Of a DNA stretch of 64,000 nt, positions 12,874 to 26,826 are shown in pieces. A model generated the notes under the pieces. It did not search any database. It saw nothing but the letters and a program-made list of their open reading frames with translations, and was not told the origin of the DNA. The stretch covers positions 124,001 through 188,000 of the forward strand of contig JAVTVJ010001865.1 of assembly GCA_034509425.1 (NCBI GenBank), read 5' to 3'. The position numbers were made by a program, and so were the translations under genes. Each line of letters begins with the position of its first letter. Position 1 is the first letter of the stretch. This DNA comes from Eopsaltria australis. Its lineage: Eukaryota; Chordata; Aves; Passeriformes; Petroicidae.

Positions 12874-13918
12874 CTGCCCTGGCCTCTTGCAAGCACAGCC
12901 ATCTCCTCCTCACCACAATTCTTCCTGTCCTTCACAGAAACTTCATCCTTCTCGCTTTCATCAACCAGTGCTAGAGGAGTGGCTCCAGAGGTAGCGGGTC
13001 CCAGCCTTGGGTCCCCACAGACCTCACTCCATGCACTGTCTGGTGGGGAGACCATTGGTGACACAGGGTGGCTGGATGTTTTGGGGAATGCCTTCCTCTC
13101 CACAGACACAGAGTCCAGCAGTGAGTGCTTCTTTCTTCTCTGCTCCTCAGCTTTCTGCAGCCATAAGATTTCCACACCTTGAAATTCTACATGTTTACTC
13201 ACAGCTGCTTCTTTAGCAAGCCTTCTCTCAGGACCTGTTTGCATTTTGCCTTGACTGTACTCTGAAAACTCCTCAGAACATGTCCCCCTCTCCACTCTGC
13301 TGACTGCTTCCAGGTTTGTCACAGATGGTCTGTGACAGCTTGGTTCCTGAGGTGCGTGGACCTCCTCTGCTTTATTACTTATGGCTTGTGAGTATTCGGA
13401 CTGTTTCTCTCCAGTCCATATTGAAGCCAGATCTTTCTCTATGATCAAATGCTCTTTTCCCTCAGCTGTTCGTTCAGATGGAAGAAGCATGTCTGAGAGT
13501 TTTTCTTGGCCTGCTGCAACTGGTTCTCTGGCTGCCTGCACATTTTGGCTGCCAGTAACACTCTTTTTTTCCATTTGCGTCTCTGAATCGAGAGAAGTAT
13601 TTGCTCTCTCTTGCACCTTTGTTGCTTCTAGCCGTCGAGAGATTTTCATAATCTCTGGCAGATTACCCACAGATTCTTCTGGGGTGTGAAGCTGCAGTGC
13701 CCCCGCATCAGGCCTCGAGGTATCTCGAGGAGCTGCACGCTGAGGAGCAGGCCTGAGGCAGTGGGAACTGTCCCGTCGTTCCGGACTGCGCGTCACAGGC
13801 TCAGCCTGGCACACTGACGGAGCCGCCGCCGCTTGCCCGCTTGACTCTACAGTGCCGTACTCTGGGAATTCATTGATGATGGTATGAGGGGGCAAACTGC
13901 TGCTTCCACGGCCACTAC
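12874..13918 (-). CDS. PSD3: PSD3 coding exon 3 (large N-terminal exon)
   Basis: A 1045-base exon encoding about 347 residues (45-391 of the model). It opens with LPPHTIINEFPEYGTVE, matching the human NEFPEYGTMEE block. Near residues 285-296 it carries KHVEFQGVEILW, identical to the human motif. An acidic ESEKDEV stretch near the end also corresponds to human sequence. Between these islands the protein is low in hydrophobics, rich in Ser, Glu, Lys and Pro, and clearly divergent, as expected for the disordered N-terminal region of EFA6-type proteins. Acceptor is tttgcag; donor is GGGCAG then gtgagc. Entry phase 1 and exit phase 2 fit the neighbouring exons. The first 200 bases of the exon (13700-13900) are CpG-rich relative to the rest. 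No frameshift or stop is present. Confidence 0.92.
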
Positions 13919-16900
13919 CTGCAAAGAAAAAGGAGAGAGACCCTGGATTTATCTACCACGTGCACAAAGCAAAAAGCCTGATCTCACTCCCCAGCCCACT
14001 CCTAGCAGAGTAACAACGCTCTCCCCTGCAGAGAAAATACTGTTCAGTTTAACTCACTTCTGCACGCTCTCACACTGCAGTTATCCAGAGTTGGTCCTTT
14101 TACATAGGAGTTTTTGGGCAGCCCTACTTTGGGAGTGTGCACTACAGAGGAAGGAATGTCAGAAATGTCTGCTACACTTTAGAAAAGGTCCCAGTGGCCC
14201 ATGAACAGTCTGAGGCCACAGGCCAGATGCATAGGCTTAAGCAAGCAGAGATTCAGATGTCTGACATCCATCCACAGCATGCACCACACATGATGGTTTT
14301 ACTTTAAAAAGACACTGCACATGATGGTTTTACAGTTTTTAGGTAATTTGCACTTGTAAAGGTGAAATACCGTGAAGATAATCAGCCACACCCCTTATGT
14401 TCTACAGCCTTGGCAAAACTAATTAGTTAAATTACAAAGCAATTAATGAGCAATTCAACTTTCTGCCAACACTACCCTCTTCCTTTAACAACTCAGGTAG
14501 CTGAAGGTCATGTTGCAGTGATGGATGCCTACCAAGAAATTCACATTTTCTACTGCAGCAAATACACTGCTGCAGAAAAACCTTGCTACCCCTCCCTTCC
14601 TTCCTCTACTTTTCCAACTGATGTAAACAAAGCAGGAGCAAAAATGGATGGTCCCATTTTCCAAGCACCAAGCACCCAGTGGCTCCCATTGTTGTGATGT
14701 ACAGAGAACCATCTGTCTGGAGGGACCTCAGGGATCACATAATAACAGATAATTGGCCACGTTATATCACAGCCTGAGGAGGAACTGAGCTTTTGGGGGG
14801 AAAAAAGCCTCAAACAATAGCAAAAAAGCCAGCCATCAACAGCTGCATTTGTCCCATTTGTTTGAAATAAAAAACAAAACCAAAACTGGCCAGGAGTATA
14901 AAAGTGTTTTAAATCAAACTGCAGGGTGGCCAGACCCAAACACCTACTCTGAAAAGCATCAGGGATGACAGCTCTGACACCAGACACCAACTTGCATTTC
15001 AATGGTTTGGTCCCAAGGTGCACCCCTAGATGCTGCATTCCAAATTGATCCCCACCTCTGCTCCAAGCAGGCTGGCCACAGGTCTATTTCAGAGGCAGAA
15101 GCCATGCAGCTGTGGTTAATGACAGGCTGAGTTCAAGGTGAAAGAGAGAGGATAATCTTAACACAATTTCAGAACCGCATTAATGTGGCTACCTGTGTGC
15201 CAGTGGCTTGTTAAGGTAAGCAGAAGCTCACACCTGCCAGTATATCCCACTATATCTAGCCACAGGGTAAATACCACACACTGGGCGAGGTGCAGTATCA
15301 AAGTGACAGTCTTGGACCCTGCCAAGCCTCACAATCTCCCGCAGTAGGTTCTCCAGATGTCTCCATGCCATTTACTTAATCACTTTGTAATAAAAATTCA
15401 GCTTCATCCAGACAATTTGGCTGCTGTTGAGGACAGTGACTGGACAAAGCAGGGACCGTTTACCTGCTGCAAGGTTCCAGGGAACTGTAAGGAGCAAGGA
15501 TGCCCTGTCCACAATTGCATCATCAGCCCATCTTCATGGCAAGGTTTGCAATTCACAGGTGTGGGTGCACCCACAGTGCTTTTTCTAAGTGTCTGAAGCA
15601 GCAGACAAACAGTCCCCTTTGCATACAACTCAGCCACACAGCTCCGGGGTGCATCTCAAGCCCACACTTTTCATGGCACAGGCACTAGGTTGCCACTATG
15701 AGACACTTCCACCAGGACATACTCACATATTACAGTGATGCTCTGTGATTACAATGTCCCTACACCTGCACCAGAACAACCCCAAGCACGCAAACCCAGG
15801 CTGCTTTCTCATCCCACAACCCTGGCCTGCTCTAATGCAGAAGCTTTAGTGCTTGCTGCTCTCTCAGCACAGTCTAGGATTTCTTAGGAGAGGACTGATA
15901 GGGAGCCTGTCACTATACATGCTAATGTAAACCCTTCTTGGTGGACATATCCACCCACAGCAATGCTCAGTGCATGCCCTCAGCACTGTGGGACAACACT
16001 GGGCCAGGCCACTGCCTGGGCCACACTCTGGCTGCACTGCCTGAAGAAAGGCAATACATAGTGCCCCAAGAGCTGGGACCCCCCATGCCTCACTCCAACC
16101 CACACATCATGCCTTGTTGGAAGGAAGCCCAGAGCATCAGCCTCTGGCCTCCTGTGGGGCTGGGAGGCAGCCAATGTGCTCCGGAGGCCAAGCCCTAACA
16201 AGGCACTGCACACAGATCCTGCCAAGGGGCCAGGCTCGTCTCTGCTAATTGCTATCTTAGCTTCTGAACCAACACGAGGGAAACAGAGGGGGTCTTATTT
16301 CTCATGGTGAATGCTAAATGCTCTGCTGTGCGTCCCCATCTGCCACCAACAGACACTGCTGACGGTGGAAAGAAATCCTGAGCAAGTTTCTGATTTACTT
16401 CTCCTCCTGAACTTTATACTCTGGCAAGCCCATCAGACTCTAGAACAGGTACACATACAGAGCACATACCCGCACACGCGGGCACAGAGAGATGTCCAAG
16501 GGGAGGGAGAATGTTTACAGATACTCCCCTCTGCCACATCTGCAAGCTGTCTTCCATCTGGGCAAGAGAGTAGCATTATCACAGTAGAAATGTAAGGCCT
16601 TTTCTACAGTGAGATGCCAGCAGCCCTCCTCTGGACAGACTGCTGCTGCTGCCGTACGCAAGCATAAGTCAGTGGGATCCTTGACTTCATACAGGAATAT
16701 TGCCTAATTCTCTCTCTGATTGAAAAAAAAAAATCATATATGGCAACAAAGCAGTGTTCTGTTGCCATTATGTTAGGTACCACCATGCACATGACTGCCA
16801 AGGTCTCTATTTCATGAGGTAAACCACAACCAATCCGCCCCTCTCTCCCAAAATTACAAAGCTTTCTCCTTTCCTCAGAGAGCTATTTCAGGTACAAGAG

Positions 16901-17180
16901 CTTAGGGGAGCTTGAGCTCTTTAAGGGAAACTCCTCCCTTATTCCCATCCACCACCACAGCATCATGTCTTGCTGCAGCTACTGGCATATCCTGTCCGAC
17001 CCCATCCCCCAATATGACTGCATTACAAACAAGGCTAGAAAGACAACAACAAAATTTAAGGACTGCACTGAAGATGCGCAGGGAAAAAAAATACCCATCA
17101 CCAAACAAACAAAGAAAGGACACACACTTTCAGGTAACACAAATTTCTACTTTGCATTGAAGGTGGCTTCTTTCAACAAA

Positions 17181-17220
17181 TGAAAAAAAAAAAAAGAAAG
17201 AAAGAAAGAAAAAAGAGAAA
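17181..17220. repeat. A-rich / GAAA simple repeat
   Basis: An A-run followed by several AAAG units. It is an ordinary intronic simple repeat and could be the degraded tail of a retroposed sequence, but no source element is visible. Confidence 0.85.
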
Positions 17221-17526
17221 GAAATGGATAGGGAAGAAGCTAAAATAGAAAGGGGGTGAGTGACTAGAAAACTGAGACCGGGCAAATATAACCTAACAGC
17301 ATTTGGCAGCCTTTCTGATGACTAGACGTTGAAAGAATTAATGACTTAAATCAGGCATAGAGATGATATTTCATAGGTAAATAACCATTCCATGTCAAGC
17401 AAGCTTGTCTACAGCATAATAAAAGGAAATTCTAGGAAGCAAAACACAAGTTAAAAGCATAGACAGACATTTTGTTTACAGGTACATTTTAAAAAAGAAT
17501 GGTGTGAGTGTCTCTCTCTATACAGT

Positions 17527-17547
17527 ATATATATATATATATATATT
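17527..17547. repeat. TA dinucleotide microsatellite
   Basis: About ten TA repeats in PSD3 intron 2, preceded by a TCTC stretch. Likely length-polymorphic. Confidence 0.9.
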
Positions 17548-20500
17548 ATAGCTCGAGAAATTAGATATATTTGCTTGAACAGTCTCCTTACTCACAGAGG
17601 TTACTGTAGCTCCAGCAGTTACCCATTGGTCAAAGAAATAAAATGCACAGATCATCAGTTTATCTATAGCGATACCAGCTAATTCAATTGCTGCTGTTCT
17701 AGTCAACTGGAATCAAAATAGTTTCAAATTTCCTGGCAGCTGCTGCCCTGCACTGCACACAATGATGTAAATGGATGCTTTCTGAGTATTATGAAACTGA
17801 TGGGGGAACTGCAGTCTCATTCAGTCTATCGCAGGAGCTAAGGAGTCCACCTTGGCAGCTTGCAGGGGGAAAAAAAATTTCCTCCAGCAAGGCTGCCTGA
17901 CGGCATGCCAGGGATACGTCTGTGCTTAGCTGCTGTTTTTGTAACTGCGTCCGTAAGGGGAGAATCGGGCAGAATGGCGACGCTGAGAGTCATGTGCTGG
18001 TTTCGGAGCAGAGGATGCTTTATGGCATTTCAGCATTAGTGAGCTGGAAGCATTCACTAAGCAGCCCAGTCATCCTGCATTTTATTTCTCTGCAGCTCCT
18101 TGCGCCGATCGCAAGTAGCACGTGGGTGAGCTTGCATGCAGCATCGTATCAGTTACGCTTTCCTGGTATTTCTTGCCACTATTTGTAAAAGGCAAATTAG
18201 GGCAAGTAAAACACAATGCATGCATTAAGATGAAACAAATCTCTAGGTGACAGAAATTAATGACCAAATCACAGGATTTATGGTATTATATCACTACTGC
18301 AGCCTGCCAAAGAGAAGGGTTACACATATCTCCTTGTCCTGCACTGCATCATGTTACAACTTCTACGGTCACTATTCCAATTGATAAAGCAGCCTGCTCC
18401 TGCTGAGATGGAGCAGCCGTCCCCTGTAAAAGGGGAGGGATGCTGCACAGCCTCTGGCAGTCTTGTGCAGCAGCCCTTTTTCCAAATGATGTCATTCTCC
18501 GTGCTGCAATAGGTCCTGCCTGGCCAGCGTAGCTAAAGCCAGGGGATTAACATAATGCAAACACAGGGCTTTTGTAACAGAATGCAAACATCTCCACTGG
18601 ACAGGGTGCAGGATTTTCTGCAGCTTGCAGACACTCCAGGCTTTTGAGCAGTTTGCTTGCTCCAAAAAGGAGAAGTGGAGCCAGGTCTTCATCCTGTCAA
18701 AAGTTACAGCGGCATTATGTAAAAACAACAAGTTGGTGGAAATGGGGAAGCTGAGTGAAAGTGAGAGGGAAACAGAGGGAAGAGGTTGGGGAGAGTTGCC
18801 TAGAAATAAATCCTGTGAAATGCCTCTGTGCCTTAGAAAAAACACACAGGGAAGGTAGAGGGGAATAGAGATATGGCAGAGCTCATGCAGAAAAATTGAC
18901 TGTCTTGGCTGAGATCCCTCACCCCAAAAAGAGACAACCAGAGGGACTCCCTGCTGTGGTCATTGGGAGGTTTGGCACAGAGCCCAACAGCACACACAGG
19001 CTGCATGCTCTTTGCAGTCACCATGCTTGAACAGCTAGACAGTGGTGTGCCCGCCAGTGGCTCAGGGTCAGCCAGAAATTAAACTAATTGGTTCAGGGGA
19101 AAAAATAATCCCCCTGCAAGCATGCAGGGACAGTGTGTTGCTCAGGAAATCGTACACGCACAGCTTGCTGCACACTGGAAGAGATTTTCAAAAAGGTACA
19201 GCTCACCACTGCTCTTGCGTAGTTCCCTAAATTCTAGGGGTTTTGGGCTACCAGAGGTTGTGCTAGATGGACCTTCAGTCTTCCCATGCTGGTAAATCTG
19301 TCATGAATCTCTCTGCTAGCCAAGCCTAGAGCTGGAGTCTGGTAGTGATGAGTTGTCATTGGTTTGGAAAACAGAGAAAAGCTGCTAGGATAAGAATGTA
19401 AGTCCTGTGCATTTAGAAAGCAATGACCATTTAGAAAGCATGTAAAATACAGGGGTCACTTTGTGCCTCTTTGAGTGTTTGTGTGGATTTTTTTCACAAC
19501 TGCACAAGTTCTAACCCTATTCCTGAAGGAAAGCTTTATGCAAGCAATGCTGTGACTGGGTTGCATATTTTCCCCCACAGATTTTAACTAATTCCCAGTG
19601 GGAAACAGGGTTTGGCACCACTTGCATAACCCCAACTGCACTGAATTAAGTGTCCTCCAAAGAGCCCCGTACCTTTTCCCTGGTTGCAAGAAGGATGGCA
19701 CCTTGCCGCAGTCACTCACAGGCCTGCAGTGAGCTCAAAACAGGACAAAGTCCAAAACTAACATGCAGCACGTGCTGAGAGGATTTAGTGTGAGGGATTA
19801 TCCACTACAAATTGCTGTATGGGCCACAGATGGTCAGTGAGATAGCTCAGTCCCAAGAGTCATTACCCTGGAAAGCAAAATGGTAGAGTAGAACAGCTGC
19901 TAGCATGAGCAGAACAGGAGGGAATACAAAGGGAGTATCTGGACTCCTTATCCTGACATAAAAGTGCAAGTGGGCCTTAGAATATTGCACTTTTCTTCTT
20001 TGAAGTTCCACACTCTGAAACAATATGGCTGTAAGAATCCCAAGTTTTGATTTAAGACTTATTTTGGAGAAGTCTGAAACCCAAAATGTAAACAACAGAT
20101 CCAAAAATAATCTGAAATCTTCTGTTTTTCTGCTGCTGTGATTGAGAAAAGAAGCAACTAACAGGTGATTTTCTACATGTAGATACACACAGTAATTAGC
20201 AAGAATTACTTTAAAAGCTCCCTAAGAGCCTTCACCTGAAGAACAAACTTTTGAACCAGAGACAACTCACAGCTGCTTTGATACATTCAGCATCTACAAA
20301 GGCTTTACAGACTCTATAAATTCACTTGTAATTAATGTTATGTATTTAAAATACAGTATTTTTAAAGAATCCTCTCAAAAGTCTTGGCAAGTTGCTTGGA
20401 GCAAGCAAAAATGGCTTTAAAAATCCCTCACTCCTAAGCAGAGATCTCAGAAACTCTGGATTTTTGTAGATCCAGAAACCAGGCACACCTCCAGAAAAGG

Positions 20501-23500
20501 ATGTACTTTACTACATTTCAGGGTTTGAGACCCATTAACCAAGCTAAGAGCAGTCTTGCTAGGCAGTTCTTAAAGCACCCTAGGAGATGGATTTCAAGTT
20601 ATGTGCCCAGATGAAACAAATATAGGACACACACAGGGACATGTGCATCTCCCAGGCTCCAAGTATTTGTTGCTAAAGGTGCAGCTGAACATTGCATAGT
20701 AACTTTTCAGCAGGCTCTCACAGCGAATGAGACTCCCTTCCTCAGGAAGCTGGACAGAGTTAAATAAACAACGCAGGGATCTCAAGCAGAAGGTACTTGT
20801 TAAAGCAGTGAACTGTGAAGAGGAAAAATACATGCTGTACTCTGTGTTACACTTTTTCAGTGCAATACCAGGCCAGAACTGCATCTACCCACATAATGTT
20901 ATTTAAATGCCTTCTCTGTGTGCATTATCAGCAGCAAGTTAACATGCATCATTTCCTTCAGAAAGCTTCAGAAATGAAGCAAGGCTACAGCACAATAGAG
21001 GGTTTCTGTTGGTGTGCTGCAGATCTCACCAGATGATGGGGCTGAGGCCAAGGAGAGCAAGCCATGGTGACAGGTAAAAACACAGCTGTACCTGCCCATA
21101 ACAAGCCAAGTCAGCTGGTTGAGCCTCTCCTGTTGTCCCCACTGATCTGGATGCCCTATTTTCTGTCTGCCTGATGGAAGGGGATGGCCTGAGTGCCTCC
21201 AGGAAAGTGTTGCTGAGTCCTGCCAGCTTCAGCCAAATTCAGCCTGTGCCACGTGTGCTCAGAGCATCTGATGTGGCCAGTCACTGACAGTCTGCCAGCA
21301 TCACCAGGTCCCCAAATATTTCTGTGTTCACGTCAGCATGACTCTCAGCTTCAGCACACAGAGCACAGACAGGGAGGCATTTACTGCCTTAACTCTGGCA
21401 TTTCCTAACTTCTGAGTGCTTAATCCTGCACCTTTAAAAAACAATAAACAAACAGCCCATGTTTTAACGATTATTTGTACTAAACCCTTGGCCTTCAAAC
21501 AGCTCTGTTGTTTAGAAAGTCGAGGATGTGGTAATCTCCTCCCTACAGCTGTAGGTTATGATAACTTGAACTATCCAGCTTTCAAGTGGAGGTCACAAGA
21601 CATACAATTTCCTCCTGTGGAGCAAAGGACTTAGCATAACGCCTTGTGCCCCCTTTAGTTTTCCTCTCCCCTGGACTGGAAACCCAGACATCCATCACAA
21701 CACACCTGACAGCTCCAGAGTATGGCTCAGCTTCTCCCGGCCCAGGAAGCAGGACTCAGAAATTCAAGGCAGACAGCAAGACAGCTCCACCTCACACTGC
21801 CAAGATACAGAGCACAATGGAACCTGTCCTGCACCAGCATTTATTTTTCCATATGCACAATTCTCTTCTGACAGCACTGTAAGAACTTGCTGCTCTTCAG
21901 AGCATCCAAAATCACCTGGTTTACTCCATGCTGGAGTGAAAGAGGAGCACTCAACAAGGCCAGTGAACATGCTGGTGCCAAAGAGGTAATCACTCCCTAC
22001 AGCACACAAACTCAACTGGAAAAGTACCTTCTAATACAGTACCTCTGGAGACTTAAATTAAAAAAGCTAATCTTTTTGCATCATTGCCAATCAGTAATGC
22101 CAAACATCAGGGATATTTATGACAAAATTATTGATTACACACTATGACTTAAAAATTCCTGCAGGTCTTCAGTATGTCAGAAAATGCAGTGGGACACTAG
22201 AAACAACAACAACATAAAAAACCTGATAAAGTCAAGTATGCACAACAGGATGATGGCATCTTAATTACAGCGGAAAGGGGTACCAGAGTTCCGAGCTTTC
22301 TGTATTCCAGCCTTGTGTGTGCACCTGGTAAACATTACAGGACATCTGATGTGCCAATCCTTTGTCGTAATTAAGCAAAATTAATGTGAAAATCAAGCAG
22401 TCCTCCAAACCTCAGAAAATGCAGTTTTGCACCTTTTAAGGAAAGCAGTGGTGCAGCAGAAGATACCAGACCAGGGAGCTCAGACTTTCGTATTGCCTCG
22501 AGATGGAAAGAGTAAGAGATGAAAATAGCCAATGGGTGGTGCCGCAAAATGGAAAGCAGCAGGGTTGGAGCACTGGGCAAGACTACAGTCAGCAGTCTGG
22601 GCTACCATGAGAACAATGTAATGAGTGCCTGTGGTCTAAGGGCAGCTCATGCAGTGAGGATCAGGAAGGTGACACTTCCATACAATGCAAGGAGGATGCA
22701 GCAGAGCTGGATGTGAGTGCCATGAAGTAACAGAGCAAATAAGTGAGGCAGAAGATTAAGGACAACGTAGTATGACAGTGATGCTCATTCTACACAAACA
22801 TACTGGAATCATTTTCTTAGAGCTGTTTAAGTCAGCAGCACAGAACCCTGGAAAGGCTTTACTTTTACAAAACAGCAACCTTTACTTTTACAAAACACAA
22901 AAAAAGAAATTGTGTTCTTCCTTTGCTCTTGAAACAAGTTCTAGAAATTCTAAAGCAAAAGCAATTGTTTCTATGATTGCAGTTCAGGAATGGGTTTGTT
23001 GCTTGGGTCAAAGTATGTGTTTGATTTTCTTTCATGTGTCAGATCTTGCATTGTTTGACCCCTTGCTAAGGTGATTCAGCACACACTGCCAGGAGAAAAT
23101 AAGCCTTTTAAAAAGAATTGTTCTTTTGGCATTATTACGGGGGGTTGTTACTCAGTTTTTGCTGGCTTGAGTTTGCTAAGCACACAGATGAGCTCAAGAA
23201 CTAGCATGAGACAATCCGTGGCAGCGTGTGTCTGGGACCATCTCTTTTGGCAGAAGCAAGCTGTTAAATGAGCTCAGTTGCCTCATGACACCTCACTGAA
23301 CACAAAACAGCAAGTGACAGGCTTTCCAAAAAGCTATTTGTTTCACCAAGAATTCAAAACCAAGCTTCTTCCAGCAGCTGTTGGGAAAGACCAGATTTGC
23401 ATAGCAACACAAGCAGTATTTGTACAGGGCCTTTTTGTGAAGGATGAGATTAAACCTCTGGTACACAGGAGGGATGAAAGCTTTCTCCTCTCAGAAGCAT

Positions 23501-25368
23501 CACAGAAAAGACTGTTTATTAATCTTAAGAAGCTATTTTCTTCCTAACAACGGTCTTGGGTTTATTTTCTCATATAACAGGAATTATGGGGTATTTGGCC
23601 TTTGTGTTTACTTAAGGAATTATTTTGCAGTATCCCCCACTTTTTTCCCCAAGGAAGCTCTTTTATAAGTCTTGTGGCTGTGACTTTTTTTTTCTTTTTG
23701 GTATTTAAATGCGTTAACGGCAAAGTCATAAAAATCAGGCCTGCAGCACAGCCAAGCCTAAAGAAAAGTCTGCTCAATAGAGATCACTGTTTCCACGGCT
23801 GTTTCCAGAGGAGGAATGTATGCTTCCACATACAACAAGCGGCCTTTTATGTCAGTGAGTCTGAGAAGAGGTCTTGTCGAACCCAGCTAAATTCAGTTTC
23901 TAAAAAACATTTTCTTTTGCTGGAAGGCAGAAGACTGGGCTTTTGCCAAGGAAGGTGGCTGAGCTGTGCAGGGCCATGTGGACACGTGCAGTGCATCCTC
24001 CCCGTTCCCACAGTGGGAGGGGTCTGCAGGGAGATGTGTGGTCTTGAACCCTTCCATGACAGGAGGGTCCAGAGGGCTTGGACCTGCTTCTGCTCCAAGT
24101 AATGCATCCAGTGCAGGAGGATGGGCAAAGGACAAGAGAGGAGAGGACCCAGACAAGAGGCATCATGTATTAAAGATAAGAGCACATTAGGGCATCAGTG
24201 ATCACAAACATGCCAGATAAAACCAGACTGAAGACAGCAAAGGAGAGAAAACATTCTACGTATCACAACTTTACTAGCATTTGAATATCATTGACAAAAC
24301 ACCTCTTCTAAAGGCATCTAACTTTTTATTTTCCCCCCTCTCATCTGAAAATTACCAGCAGCTTCAACCTGGAAGGTAAAAATCAGCACGGGAGCTTATT
24401 AATAAAAGCTGCCATCTCCCACCTGGGTAAGCAGAAGTGTTTGTCACAGTCGCCCCCAATTATTGTTCTTTCTTTGTGAATTGGCTTGTCTGATGCAAGA
24501 GTTGTAGTACTCAGTCAAGACATGTATATCCTCAGCAGGATCAGCAGGGCTGCAGTAACATGGCTGTGGCCGAAAGGGAAAGGATAAACCAGAAGGCAGC
24601 AGTAATTAAGCCGTTCAGCAGCTTACATGCTACGCTCTGTTTCTGAGGCCAGCCATGGCATGGGTCAACTGCTTTAGGTTAGATAAATTAAAGTTCAGCC
24701 GAACTGCCCACAGTGACAAGTTGCTCTCTTGATCAAGTTTAAACACCAACATTTCTCCTGGCCTGCCCCTGTCACTCATTTGCTTGAAATATTTCATACT
24801 TTGACCCCTTAAAAAGCATGTCTTCTTTCTTTCAAAGGAAACTTCAGAAAGTAGCATGTTTATCTGGATTTTTGGTGGTGTTTTCTCCCTTCCCATCTAA
24901 CACAGAGAAGAACAGAAAGATTTTCAAGCATAGCTGCTCCCCCCCAAAAGCTTATGTCATTACACATTTGACATAAATCAAAAACCCCATGATTTGGTGC
25001 ACAAAAGCCTTGAGTTTGTAATACTGTCCCCTCAGTCACCTTGTCCTCATTCATCTCCAGTTAATAAGCAGTTAAAACTTGCTCACTTGAAGAAAAAACT
25101 AGAAAGGGCAGAACCACTTTCATTTATCCATGGTGGTCAAACAACTTGGAAGAGAAGGAGGAGGAAGATGCATTTGTCTCATGTGACAGCATGAGGCCAA
25201 TCTGGGTACGCACAATGTCACCCAGTTTTCACATACAATTCACAAACGTTATATGTTAACCACTGTTAAATATTCACAAACCCTCCTGTGAGGGTCCCTT
25301 GAAATCACTCCCATTTTGCTAATTGTTAGCCCCTAATGGTAGTTTCTCATTAATAAAGGAACAGGAGA

Positions 25369-25410
25369 AGATCCAGAAACAAGGCAAGAAGGAGATCCAG
25401 AAACAAGGCA
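25369..25410. repeat. Short tandem duplication, 24-base period
   Basis: The 18-base word agatccagaaacaaggca occurs twice, starting at 25369 and 25393, separated by AAGAAGG-like spacer. A recent local duplication in PSD3 intron 2. Confidence 0.85.
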
Positions 25411-26717
25411 CAGGAAAAATACAGAGAATTAAGCACATAAGTCAATATTATCTGGTTACTCTTTGCTACCCTTTATTTTAGGGCTCAGTACTTAGCTCAG
25501 AATACCAGTCATATTTGATAATTGTTTTGGCTGGTAATAACAATAGATTCACTTGGATTTATTAGACACAGCATACTTTATTTAATACCAATCTCTGGAT
25601 TTGTACGAATGCCTGCTGACAGTGCTCTCACACTGTGTCTTTCCAAGCAAGAAATGAGGTCATCATGATTCATGTAATAAACTGATACACACTTTGTGGC
25701 AATTTGGAAAGTTTTCAAAATTCCTAAATGAGGTCCTTTTGGTTTGGGGTTTTTTTTCCCCTTTTTGGAAATTTGGATTTTTTGGCAATTAGGATTTCCC
25801 AAGTGGAAGACCAAACTTTATAAAATCGAGGAAGAAACTGTATACTCACTTTCCAAACTCCAGTTCTGCTTTTTATTCTTTTATTATTATTTTTTTCCCT
25901 TTTCTTACTGAAGCTGAGGAGCCTACACAGTTTGTTTCTGAATGAAGTGCTGCCCTTTTCTGGCAAAAAAGGGAGTCTTCTTTAATTAAGTGACATTCCA
26001 GAAAGTTTGCAATTAGAAAGGATCAAGGTACAAAGAGAACAGCCTGAGGAAATGCTTTTGCAAAGAGGGCAGGGCTTGTTGATAATTCTGATGAGGCAAG
26101 AGGAATAGCTACAATAACTACATTTATTTTCTTCTAAGCTTGGGGTCTAAAAAGATAGAAAATGCTCTGTATTTACGAGAAGACAACAGGAACAATACAG
26201 ATCCTTAGGCATAACATGAGATATTGCACCTGGACTTCTTGAATTACTGACTACAGAGAGCAGAGCAGTTCAGGTACCACCTCAAGTATCTAAATTAAAA
26301 TCTTACCTACCTCTACCTGTAGAAGGACCATGAAGGGCATTTCTGGAAGTACCTCCGGGCAGAAATGGCCATGTTTCAGCATGTGCAATTGCAGAACTCA
26401 TGGCTGAGTTAACTCCACTGCAGAGAAGTGCAGGGACTCCCTCTACCAATGTGTCTCCAGCACATGAGTCCCTGCTGTCACATCATGGTGGCCCACATGA
26501 GCCAGAAAGAAAGGCAGAGATGTAAGACAGGGAACCACTGTCATTTTCTGGGGCCAAACCAGCAGGATCCTGTGGTCTGGTACTTGGAAAGGACAGCACA
26601 GCACAGGGAGTGAGCCCTTGTGGGGTCATTAAAGGAGCAGCTTCTGCAAAACTTTCCTGAGTGGCTTAAGAGATTTTTATTTTTTTTTTGCACACAATAG
26701 TAATAAATAGCACTTAC

Positions 26718-26826
26718 CCATTCCTGAAGGCTTCTCTTCTTCCAAGCCAAATAAAAATTCATATTTGGCCTTGGCAACATTCTGGGCATGAACCGATACG
26801 TCATTATCCCGCACAAGTGCTTCTGC
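26718..26826 (-). CDS. PSD3: PSD3 coding exon 2
   Basis: Encodes residues 8-43 plus the first base of codon 44. It contains HAQNVAKAKYEFLFG, the most conserved part of the PSD3 N-terminus; the human protein has a near-identical AKAKYEFLFG block at the same distance from the start. The acceptor is ctctag before GCAGAAGC, with a second possible AG four bases later; the donor is ATGG then gtaagt. Entry is phase 0 and exit phase 1, so it joins exon 1 and exon 3 in frame. No catalytic domain lies here; in this family the N-terminal half is a long, poorly structured region ahead of the Sec7 domain. Confidence 0.92.

Larger units (their letters stand above)
13919..26717 (-). other. PSD3: PSD3 intron 2
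   Basis: About 12.8 kb with no supported exon. It contains a 16-base direct repeat (cacatgatggttttac, near 14287 and 14318), an A-rich GAAA tract at about 17181-17220, a TA microsatellite at 17527-17547, an 18-base direct repeat near 22856 and 22881, and a 24-base-period duplication at 25369-25410. An unusual stretch at 24444-24570 is reported as a finding. Nothing else stands out. Confidence 0.8.
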
